Assembly (NCBI GenBank): GCA_945878725.1
Contig: CAMCTY010000005.1
Coordinates: 62,001-126,000, forward strand
Origin: Bifidobacterium breve
GTDB lineage: Bacteria > Actinomycetota > Acidimicrobiia > Acidimicrobiales > Acidimicrobilacustridaceae
Direction of reading: 5' to 3'
Length of the DNA: 64,000 nucleotides
Shown piece after piece: positions 55,444 through 62,333 of this stretch; the stretch's first letter is position 1; each line of letters opens with the position of its first letter. The notes below the pieces were generated by a model. The model was not told where the DNA came from, searched no databases, and was given only the letters and a program-made list of their open reading frames with translations. The position numbers and the translations under genes are program-made.

Positions 55444-56172
55444 TTACTCCCAGCGGAAGAATCGGATCGCGGCGCAAGGTGCCGCGACAGCCCAAACGGC
55501 GAGGATGATCCATGCCGATCCGGCCGGAGCAGCATCGGCCCGGAGCGTGGCCTGCAGCACTCGGCTGAGGGCGCCCGACGGAAGCAACTTGCCGAACGCC
55601 CCGATCGGACCGGGCATGGTGTCGAACGGGATGATCATGCCCCCGAGGAGCAACAGGGCCAGATAGAGGCCGTTGGCGAGGGCGAGTGTCAGGGTGCCGC
55701 GGAGGGTTCCGGCCATGAGCAGACCGATCCCCGCGAACGCTGCAGCGCCGAGGAGCATCGCAACCGGCGCGAGTGCCGGACTGCCGGCGGGATTCCAGCC
55801 CAGGGCGAATGCGGCACTAACCAGAACAATCGACTGGATCACGAGGAGGCAAAGGACCATGGCGATCTTGGCGCTGACCCAGCGCGGCCGGCCGAGCGGT
55901 GTTGAGCCCAGTCGCTTGAGCACCTTGTACTGACGCTCGAAACCGGTGCCAATACCGAGGCTGACCATGGCGCTGGACATGACGGCGAGAGCGAGAATCC
56001 CAGGGGTGAGAAAGTCGACGCCGTTATCGACACCATCAGGAAGCGGAAGAACGTCGACGAGCGAGAAGAACACGAGCAGAAGAAGCGGAATGGCGATGCT
56101 CACCAGCAACTGTTCGCCGTTGCGGAGGCTCAACATCAACTCGGTGCGGGTCTGAGCGAGGAATGCCTTCAT
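55444..56172 (-). CDS. ABC-2 type transporter permease
   Basis: A 242-residue membrane permease with six helices. ELMLSLRNGEQLLVSIAIPL near the N-terminus and LLLGGMIIPFDTMPGPIGAF near the end are typical of ABC-2/DrrB-like exporters. It overlaps the ATPase gene by 4 bases on the same strand, so the two form one exporter. In several actinobacteria an ABC exporter sits near cta genes, but the substrate (lipid, drug or heme-related) is not known. Confidence 0.87.
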   Translation of the reverse strand: MKAFLAQTRTELMLSLRNGEQLLVSIAIPLLLLVFFSLVDVLPLPDGVDNGVDFLTPGILALAVMSSAMVSLGIGTGFERQYKVLKRLGSTPLGRPRWVSAKIAMVLCLLVIQSIVLVSAAFALGWNPAGSPALAPVAMLLGAAAFAGIGLLMAGTLRGTLTLALANGLYLALLLLGGMIIPFDTMPGPIGAFGKLLPSGALSRVLQATLRADAAPAGSAWIILAVWAVAAPCAAIRFFRWE

Positions 56173-57164
56173 TTCGTACCCCGCCCCCGTCGGCCCCGAG
56201 ATGATCGTCGTGCGGAATCGGCGGTGGGTTGTTCCCGGGCAGCGTCGGCGCTCTCGGTGAGACGGAGGAACACGTCCTCAAGACTTTGGCGTCCGGCTCG
56301 GAGATCGGCGAGTGGTTCGTTGCGTTCGGCGAGCCATGCGGTGAGTGCGGCCACGGTGGCGGGCGTGGCCGAAGCGGCAACCCGGTACTCCCCGGGCGCT
56401 TCCTCGGTCACGCTGGCGTGAATGTGCTCGCCAAGGGAAACACAATCGAGCCCGCTTGTGGCGCCGAAGCGGATGTCGTCACCTTGTCCGGCGCTCATGA
56501 GTTCGGCCGGAGTCGCATCGGCGAGCAGGGTTCCGTGGTCGATGATGACGACTCGGTCGGCGAGTTTCTCGGCTTCATCGAGATCGTGGGTCGTCAACAA
56601 AACGGCGACGCCGGAATCGCGCAGGTCGGCGACGATACGACGGATGACTTGGCGACCGGCCGGGTCGATGCCGGCGGTGGGCTCGTCGAGAAAGGCGACC
56701 TCGGGGCGGCCGATCAGGGCGAGCGCAAGGGACAACCGTTGTTGTTCGCCGCCGGAAAGCGATCGCCATGTGGAGCGTTGGCGATCAGCGAGCCCGACCA
56801 TGTCAAGGAGTTCGACTGGTTCGACGGGGTTGTCGTAGTAGCTGGCGAAGAGGCGGAGGATCTCAAGTGGCCGAATGCCGGTGTAGATACCGCCCGACTG
56901 CAGCATCACTCCGATCCGGGGGGCGAGCAGCGAGTGCTGTGAACCGGGATCAAGACCCAACACCCGGACCCGGCCCGATGTCGGCGATCGATATCCCTCA
57001 AGGGTTTCGACCGTTGATGTCTTGCCGGCGCCGTTGGGTCCGAGCAAGGCGGTGATCTGGCCTCGTCGGGCCTCGAACGACAATCCCGCGACCGCGACAT
57101 GATCGCCGTAACGGATCACGAGGTCATCGACCTGAATTGCGGGGGTGTCGGCGGGAGAAACCAC
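56169..57164 (-). CDS. ABC transporter ATP-binding protein
   Basis: A 331-residue ATPase of the DrrA/CcmA-like type. Walker A is GPNGAGKTSTVETLEGY, the Q-loop region IGVMLQSGGIYTGI, the signature SLSGGEQQRLSLALALIGR, and Walker B VAFLDEPTAGIDP, followed by the switch His in TTHDLDEAEKL. A C-terminal extension of about 90 residues lies beyond the ATPase core, as in DrrA-type proteins. It starts at GTG and is co-transcribed with the permease gene. Confidence 0.93.
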   Translation of the reverse strand: MVSPADTPAIQVDDLVIRYGDHVAVAGLSFEARRGQITALLGPNGAGKTSTVETLEGYRSPTSGRVRVLGLDPGSQHSLLAPRIGVMLQSGGIYTGIRPLEILRLFASYYDNPVEPVELLDMVGLADRQRSTWRSLSGGEQQRLSLALALIGRPEVAFLDEPTAGIDPAGRQVIRRIVADLRDSGVAVLLTTHDLDEAEKLADRVVIIDHGTLLADATPAELMSAGQGDDIRFGATSGLDCVSLGEHIHASVTEEAPGEYRVAASATPATVAALTAWLAERNEPLADLRAGRQSLEDVFLRLTESADAAREQPTADSARRSSRGRRGRGTK

Positions 57165-57203
57165 GATCGGACGCTATCGGGCGGACGACTACGGTTCAGC
57201 ACT

Positions 57204-58490
57204 GTGATTGACGTTCGCCGGATACGCACCGAGTACGAAGCCGTCCGCACCGCTCTTGGCCGCCGGGGCGATGGAACCGGCGAACTGGCCCGCGTTCTCG
57301 AACTCGACGAGCAGATGCGCCAAGTGATGCAGGAGCGCGACGACATCCGCTCCCACGTAAACGCATTGTCGAAGGAAGTTGGGCAACTCCGGCGGGACGG
57401 CGATGTTGCCGCCGCTGAAGCCAAGCAGGAGGAAAGCCGCGAACTCGGTGAACGGGAACGAGCAATCGCCGGCGTTGTCGACCAGATCGGCGAGCAGGTC
57501 CGCGAACTGCTCCTTCACATCCCGAATCTCCCGTCGCCCGACGCGCCCGACGGCGCCCATGCTGACGACAACGTCGAGATCAAGCGAGTCGGACCAGGTG
57601 ACGATCCTGCGGCATGGGCTGATCATCAGCGTGTTCCGCATTGGGATATCGGAACCGAACTCGGGATCCTTGATCTCGAACGCGCCGTCAAGATGTCCGG
57701 TGCGATGTTCACGATGTTCCGCAAACAAGGAGCGACACTGGCTCGTGCTCTTTGTCAGCTCGCGCTCGATCGGAACAGCGACGCATTCGAAGAGGTTCGT
57801 CCGCCCACAGTGGTGCTGACCGAAACGATGATCAGCACCGGTCACCTTCCGAAGTTCGCTGATGATGCGTATCACCTCGAACGCGATGGTCTCTGGGCGA
57901 TCCCCACCGCCGAAGTTCCGTTGACGTCACTGGCCCGTGACGAGATCCTCGACGAGTCCGATCTTCCGATGCGTCTCATGGCACAAACGGCGTGTTTCCG
58001 TCGTGAAGCCGGATCAGCTGGGCGCGATACGCGCGGCCTGTTGCGCGTGCACGAGTTCGACAAGGTTGAGATCCTCGCCTATGCGACTCCGGCGCAGGCG
58101 GCCGAACTTCACGCTGATCTGCTGGCTCGCGCCGAGAGCCTGATCGCCGCACTCGGTCTCACGTACCGCGTTCTCGATTTGTGCGCCGGTGATCTCGGGA
58201 ACTCCTCGGCCCGCACGTTTGACATCGAGGTGTATTCGCCCGGCGTCGACCAGTGGCTCGAGGTTTCTTCGGTCTCGTGGTTCAGCGACTATCAGGCTCG
58301 GCGGGCGAACATCCGTTATCGCTCAGCGGGAGCAAAGGGAACCGAAACGGCGCACACGCTGAACGGTTCGGCGCTGGCCGTGCCACGCGTCTGGGCCGCT
58401 GTCGTCGAGACCCATCGCCAACCCGATGGCTCGATTCGAATCCCCGACGTTCTTCTGCCGTATTTCCGCGGTCACACCGAGATTCGCTGA
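57204..58490 (+). CDS. serS: Seryl-tRNA synthetase
   Basis: A 428-residue class II synthetase charging tRNA-Ser. The N-terminal tRNA-binding coiled coil (about 25-100, EQMRQVMQERDDIRSHVNAL) precedes the catalytic core with motif 2 CFRREAGSAGRDTRGLLRVH and motif 3 NGSALAVPRVWAAVVE. The GTG at 57204 is used because family sequence VIDVRRIRTEYEAV starts there; an earlier in-frame start lies within the divergent ABC gene. The two divergent starts are 39 bases apart. Confidence 0.96.
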   Translation: MIDVRRIRTEYEAVRTALGRRGDGTGELARVLELDEQMRQVMQERDDIRSHVNALSKEVGQLRRDGDVAAAEAKQEESRELGERERAIAGVVDQIGEQVRELLLHIPNLPSPDAPDGAHADDNVEIKRVGPGDDPAAWADHQRVPHWDIGTELGILDLERAVKMSGAMFTMFRKQGATLARALCQLALDRNSDAFEEVRPPTVVLTETMISTGHLPKFADDAYHLERDGLWAIPTAEVPLTSLARDEILDESDLPMRLMAQTACFRREAGSAGRDTRGLLRVHEFDKVEILAYATPAQAAELHADLLARAESLIAALGLTYRVLDLCAGDLGNSSARTFDIEVYSPGVDQWLEVSSVSWFSDYQARRANIRYRSAGAKGTETAHTLNGSALAVPRVWAAVVETHRQPDGSIRIPDVLLPYFRGHTEIR

Positions 58491-58505
58491 TCCCCGACCG
58501 CGGAT

Positions 58506-59834
58506 TTAGTTACTCGGTGCCGCTGGCGAACCGCGTCTGATCAAACCTCGCGTGGCGTCGGCCAGCCTGACTTTCCAGGACTGTGTCGACCCGCCCGTTC
58601 GACCTGACGTGTAGATGCTGCGGTGCGAACTGAAGACGTACGCCGCCGAGCAAACGATCGCCGCCGGCACGAGTGCCTCGAAACCGAAGAGTTCGGCCGC
58701 CATGATCGTGCATGCGAGGGGAACGCTGGCCGCCCCGGCGAACACGGCGACGTAACCGACCGCAGCGACAAGCGCGATCGGTAGCCCGAAAAGCGGCGCG
58801 AGTGCCGCGCCCAGCGTTGCCCCAATCACGAGCAAGGGGGTGACCTCGCCGCCGTAGAAACCAAATCCGAGTGTGATGACGGTGAAGAGCAGTTTGAGAG
58901 CAAAGACCGACGCGCTGGTGTCGTTGCCGCCAAGAGCGCTCTCGGCCAGAGGGAGCGAGAGTCCGAGGTACTCGCGAGTTCCGAACGCAATCATCATGGC
59001 GAGGACGAGCGTGCCGCCGATGAGAGGTCGGGCGGGTGGCCAGCTCGCGGTGCGCGCGCCGAATGCTTTCACCAGTCGCGTGGACGAAACGAAAATCGCA
59101 CTCACGAGTCCAAAGATGATGCCGGCCGCAGCCAGTTTCAGGATCACACTGATGCTCAGATTGATCGCTGCGAGTTCAGGAATCGGCATGTGAGTGACTC
59201 CGAGCCCCCGCACCACGAGATCGCCGACGAGTGCGCCAGTGAGTGACGGGACCACCGCCTCGTACTTGATCCGACCGATGCGTTGGATCTCAATGCCAAA
59301 CACCGCGCCTGCCAATGGCACACCGAAGAGCGCACCAAAGCCCGCCGAGATTCCCGCGATCATCAGGATCCGGCGTTGATCACGAGTGAGCGGCAGGAGC
59401 CTGGCAACGGCATCGCTAAGGCTCACCGAAAGTTGGATGCCGGTTCCTTCGCGTCCGGCGGAACCGCCGAACAGTTGGGTGACGAACGTCGACACGAAAA
59501 TCAGCGGAGCCATGCGACGGGGAACGCCGGCATCGGGTTCATGGATCTCATCGATGATGAGGTTGTTGCCCTCCGCCGATCGACCGCCGGTGTAATGGTA
59601 GAGACAGCCCATTGCGAGACCGGCAACAGGAAGGAACCAGACGATCCAACTGTTTCCGACGCGAGTTTCGGTGGCCCATTCGAGTGCCGTGAGAAGCGCG
59701 GCGGACGAGAGTCCGGCGATGACACCGATACCGCTGCCGAGGACGATCCAACGAAGAAGTCGGGACGGAAGAGGTGAACTGTCGCCCTCGCCTCCGACCA
59801 GGCGGGACACCAATCGCCGCCGAGCCGTGGACAT
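58506..59834 (-). CDS. CLC-family anion channel/antiporter, possibly fluoride type
   Basis: A 442-residue polytopic CLC protein. GSAGREGTGIQLSVSLSDAV holds the gating Glu region, GISAGFGALFGVPLAGAVFG and GFYGGEVTPLLVIGATLG the other pore motifs. The segment that is GSGIP in chloride CLCs reads SAEGNNLIIDE here. Loss of GSGIP with a GNNLI-like stretch is, as I recall, a trait of fluoride-type CLCs, so fluoride/proton antiport is possible. No fluoride riboswitch is seen in the short upstream gap. Chloride transport remains an alternative. Confidence 0.85.
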   Translation of the reverse strand: MSTARRRLVSRLVGGEGDSSPLPSRLLRWIVLGSGIGVIAGLSSAALLTALEWATETRVGNSWIVWFLPVAGLAMGCLYHYTGGRSAEGNNLIIDEIHEPDAGVPRRMAPLIFVSTFVTQLFGGSAGREGTGIQLSVSLSDAVARLLPLTRDQRRILMIAGISAGFGALFGVPLAGAVFGIEIQRIGRIKYEAVVPSLTGALVGDLVVRGLGVTHMPIPELAAINLSISVILKLAAAGIIFGLVSAIFVSSTRLVKAFGARTASWPPARPLIGGTLVLAMMIAFGTREYLGLSLPLAESALGGNDTSASVFALKLLFTVITLGFGFYGGEVTPLLVIGATLGAALAPLFGLPIALVAAVGYVAVFAGAASVPLACTIMAAELFGFEALVPAAIVCSAAYVFSSHRSIYTSGRTGGSTQSWKVRLADATRGLIRRGSPAAPSN

Positions 59835-59895
59835 GAATCGAACCTAGCAGTGGCCCGGGCTGGCAATCGGGGTGACAACAGGCTGGACTTGGACA

Positions 59896-60549
59896 ATGAG
59901 CCAGCATCCGCAACTCGACAAACTCCGACTCGAACTTCAGGCTCGTGGTGTGCGCCGCGACGAACTTGATGCCGATCCGATCGTGCAGTTCAGTCAATGG
60001 TTCGATATCTCGACTGATGCCGGAATCCACGAACCGGAGGCGATGATCGTGTCGTCGGTGGATGCAGAAGGAATGCCGTCGTCGCGCCATGTACTTCTGA
60101 AGGGTGTCGATCACGGTTTCGTGTTCTTCACGAACTACGAGAGTCAGAAGGGGCGTGAACTCATCGCCAACCCAAAGGCGGCGATCTGCTTTCCGTGGAA
60201 CATCCTGTCGAGGCAGATCAGGATCATTGGTGCGGTCGAGAAAGTAAGCGCAGCCGAGAGCGACGAGTACTTCGCCACCCGGCCGCGTGGAAGTCGAGTC
60301 GGCGCGTGGGCCTCGCTGCAGAGTGAAGTGATCGACGGCCGACACGTCCTCGAGGAGCGGCTTGCGGAAACCGAAGCGCGCTTCGGTGATGGAGACATTC
60401 CGCGCCCTCCGCATTGGGGTGGATTCCGTGTCCTACCGCAGCAGATCGAGTTCTGGCAGGCGCGGCCCATGCGATTGCACGATCGGTTCCGCTACACGGC
60501 TGATCCATCGGTAGACGGCGGATGGCGGATCGAGCGTCTCAGCCCTTGA
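59896..60549 (+). CDS. pdxH: Pyridoxamine 5'-phosphate oxidase
   Basis: A 217-residue FMN enzyme making pyridoxal phosphate. EAMIVSSVDAEGMPSSRHVLL, FFTNYESQKGRELIANP and the C-terminal FWQARPMRLHDRFRY are family signatures, with RPMRLHDR binding the substrate phosphate and FMN. The ATG at 59896 fits homologues better than an upstream in-frame ATG. It is convergent with an LLM oxidoreductase gene, separated by a hairpin. Confidence 0.95.
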   Translation: MSQHPQLDKLRLELQARGVRRDELDADPIVQFSQWFDISTDAGIHEPEAMIVSSVDAEGMPSSRHVLLKGVDHGFVFFTNYESQKGRELIANPKAAICFPWNILSRQIRIIGAVEKVSAAESDEYFATRPRGSRVGAWASLQSEVIDGRHVLEERLAETEARFGDGDIPRPPHWGGFRVLPQQIEFWQARPMRLHDRFRYTADPSVDGGWRIERLSP

Positions 60550-60559
60550 GTTGGTGACT

Positions 60560-60583
60560 CCCTGATCGCGAAAGCGATTAGGG
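60560..60583. terminator. Hairpin between convergent pdxH and LLM genes
   Basis: CCCTGATCGC and GCGATTAGGG pair as a 10-bp stem with one G-T pair and a GAAA tetraloop. It starts 11 bases after the pdxH stop and overlaps the stop codon of the minus-strand LLM gene. There is no T-tract, so termination strength is uncertain. Confidence 0.5.
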
Positions 60584-61510
60584 GAGAACCTTCATGACCT
60601 CTTCGCCCAACAGGTGAATGTGGTCGAGATCGTCCATGTCGAGCACCTGCAGGTACATGCGTGTCGCGCCGGCTTCGGCGAACGAGGCAATCTTGTCGAG
60701 CACCTGTGCGGGCGATCCAGCCGCGCCATTCTGAATGAGTTCATCGACGTCACGCCCGATGTTCTGTGCCCGTCGAGCGATTTCGACATCATTCGCGCCT
60801 ACACACAACACCTGCGCGACCGAGTAGGTCATCGACTCGGGATCGCGACCGCGTGCTTCACAAGCGGCGCGCACGATGTCGCACGATGAGCGATAGATCT
60901 CGACGGGAGGGAACGGAAGGTTGAACTCGTTCGCGTACTTTGCCGCGAGTTTCGGAGTGCGCTTGGGGCCGTAACCGCCCATGACGATCGGTGGTCCGCC
61001 AGGCTGAACGGGCTTGGGGATAGCGGGCGATCCGACGATGGTGTGATGCTGACCTTCAAACGAATACTGCGAATCGAGCGGCGTGTTCCACATACCGGTG
61101 ATGATCTCAAGCTGTTCTTCGAGAATGTCGAAACGTTGACCAAGCGTCGGAAACGGAATGCCGTATGCGGTGTGCTCGGCATCAAACCAACCGGCACCGA
61201 GGCCGAGTTCGATGCGGCCATCGCTCATGTCGTCGATCTGTGCGACGGCTACCGCAAGTTGGCCAGGCAGGCGAAATGTTGCCGATGCCACCAGGGTGCC
61301 GAGGCGAATGGTGCTGGTCTCTCGTGCAATCGCACCGAGGGTGACCCACGAATCGGTCGGGCCGGGAAGCGGATCTCCGGCACCCATACGCAGGTAGTGA
61401 TCGGAACGGAAGAAGGCGTCGAAACCGAGCTTCTCGGCGGTCTGGGCGACGGCAAGTTGCTGACGATACGAAGCACCCTGCTGGGGTTCGACGAAGATGC
61501 GGAGTTCCAT
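60578..61510 (-). CDS. LLM-class F420-dependent oxidoreductase
   Basis: A 310-residue luciferase-like TIM barrel. MELRIFVEPQQGASYRQQLA, the block SDHYLRMGAGDPLPGPTDSW and GELG-like LGLGAGWFDAEHTAYGIPFP are typical of the F420-dependent (TIGR03560-like) branch common in actinobacteria. MGGYGPKRTPKLAAKYAN is the cofactor-phosphate site. Substrate unknown. It lies 29 bases downstream of a TetR regulator on the same strand, which may control it. Confidence 0.87.
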   Translation of the reverse strand: MELRIFVEPQQGASYRQQLAVAQTAEKLGFDAFFRSDHYLRMGAGDPLPGPTDSWVTLGAIARETSTIRLGTLVASATFRLPGQLAVAVAQIDDMSDGRIELGLGAGWFDAEHTAYGIPFPTLGQRFDILEEQLEIITGMWNTPLDSQYSFEGQHHTIVGSPAIPKPVQPGGPPIVMGGYGPKRTPKLAAKYANEFNLPFPPVEIYRSSCDIVRAACEARGRDPESMTYSVAQVLCVGANDVEIARRAQNIGRDVDELIQNGAAGSPAQVLDKIASFAEAGATRMYLQVLDMDDLDHIHLLGEEVMKVLP

Positions 61511-61539
61511 GCGCCGAGGCTATCGGCGGTACCGAACGG

Positions 61540-62166
61540 CTAGTTGCTGTCGTTTGACCAGCCGAGCTTGGTCTCGATGATTTTGTAATTTTGCGTCTCG
61601 GCAAGTACGAGCGCCTCAACGTCGATGACATCCTCGGCTGTGATGTTGGTGAGTTTTGCTGCCGTGTCCCGAGCGAGGTTGAGTGCAAGCCATTTGAGCG
61701 CGAGCGTTTGGGCCATCCGTGGGGACATTCCCGAGGACTCGAACAGTCTGATCCACACGTCGTTGATCTTGGTGAAGCACTCCTTGACCCGATCCGACTC
61801 GTAGTTCGCTGCGGTGAGGTAGTTGCCGATCCCAAACAACTTGGCGCCGAGACGCAGGAAGGGAGTGCCAAAGTCCAGATCCAGCCGCGGGAAACCGGAC
61901 TGAACCGGCATTGCGGAGAGATCCTCGGCCCTGGTCAGCCATCGACCGGTGAGTTCAACGATCACGGCGTCAAGGAGATCGTTTCGGGTTCCGAAATGGC
62001 GATAGATCGTGGCCCGATTGATGCCGGCGGTATCGGCAATGAGCTGGTCGGAGATATCAGCGATCGGCTGGGTTTCGAGGAGGGTGATGACAGCCTCGAT
62101 AAAGAGGGTCGTGGCTCGGGCCTTGGGGATCTGTGGTGCCCGCGGGGATCTGGTGTTTTCAGCCAT
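61540..62166 (-). CDS. TetR-family transcriptional regulator
   Basis: A 208-residue TetR-type repressor. The N-terminal helix-turn-helix (about 30-75) is DISDQLIADTAGINRATIYR and HFGTRNDLLDAVIVEL. The C-terminal ligand domain is helical and unrecognised. The LLM oxidoreductase gene is 29 bases downstream, so the pair may be one operon responding to a substrate of that enzyme. Upstream lie G-rich direct repeats and the divergent surface-protein promoter. Confidence 0.85.
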   Translation of the reverse strand: MAENTRSPRAPQIPKARATTLFIEAVITLLETQPIADISDQLIADTAGINRATIYRHFGTRNDLLDAVIVELTGRWLTRAEDLSAMPVQSGFPRLDLDFGTPFLRLGAKLFGIGNYLTAANYESDRVKECFTKINDVWIRLFESSGMSPRMAQTLALKWLALNLARDTAAKLTNITAEDVIDVEALVLAETQNYKIIETKLGWSNDSN

Positions 62167-62195
62167 GGCCTAAACCTACCTAGAGAAGCGGCACT

Positions 62196-62228
62196 GGGCA
62201 GAGGGCACTAGGCAGGGGGCAGAGGGCA
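62196..62228 (+). repeat. G-rich direct repeat, possible G-quadruplex
   Basis: GGGCAGAGGGCA occurs twice, at 62196 and 62217, with a 21-base period. The four G-runs (GGG, GGG, GGGGG, GGG) are separated by 4, 9 and 4 bases, close to a G-quadruplex pattern. It lies between the divergent TetR gene and the surface-protein gene and contains no gene. Confidence 0.7.
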
Positions 62229-62288
62229 GCTGAGGGACAACTTTGCTACTAATTGGGGTATAACAGCTATAGTACGGGGTATGGTTGC

Positions 62289-62294
62289 TATAAT
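62289..62294 (+). promoter_or_regulatory. Consensus -10 element for the repeat protein gene
   Basis: A perfect TATAAT lies 39 bases before the ATG at 62334, in an unusually AT-rich stretch (about 62240-62330) that also has TATAAC at 62259 and TATAGT at 62268. No good -35 hexamer is seen at the usual distance, so the promoter assignment is tentative. Confidence 0.4.
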
Positions 62295-62333
62295 TTGTCA
62301 GTTACTTCAGAGTCCTCTCAGAAAGAGTTCGTA

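Noticed and set aside
59835-59895. A fluoride riboswitch upstream of the CLC gene
   Set aside because: The gap to the divergent pdxH start is only about 60 bases and I could not recognise the crcB-motif core in it.
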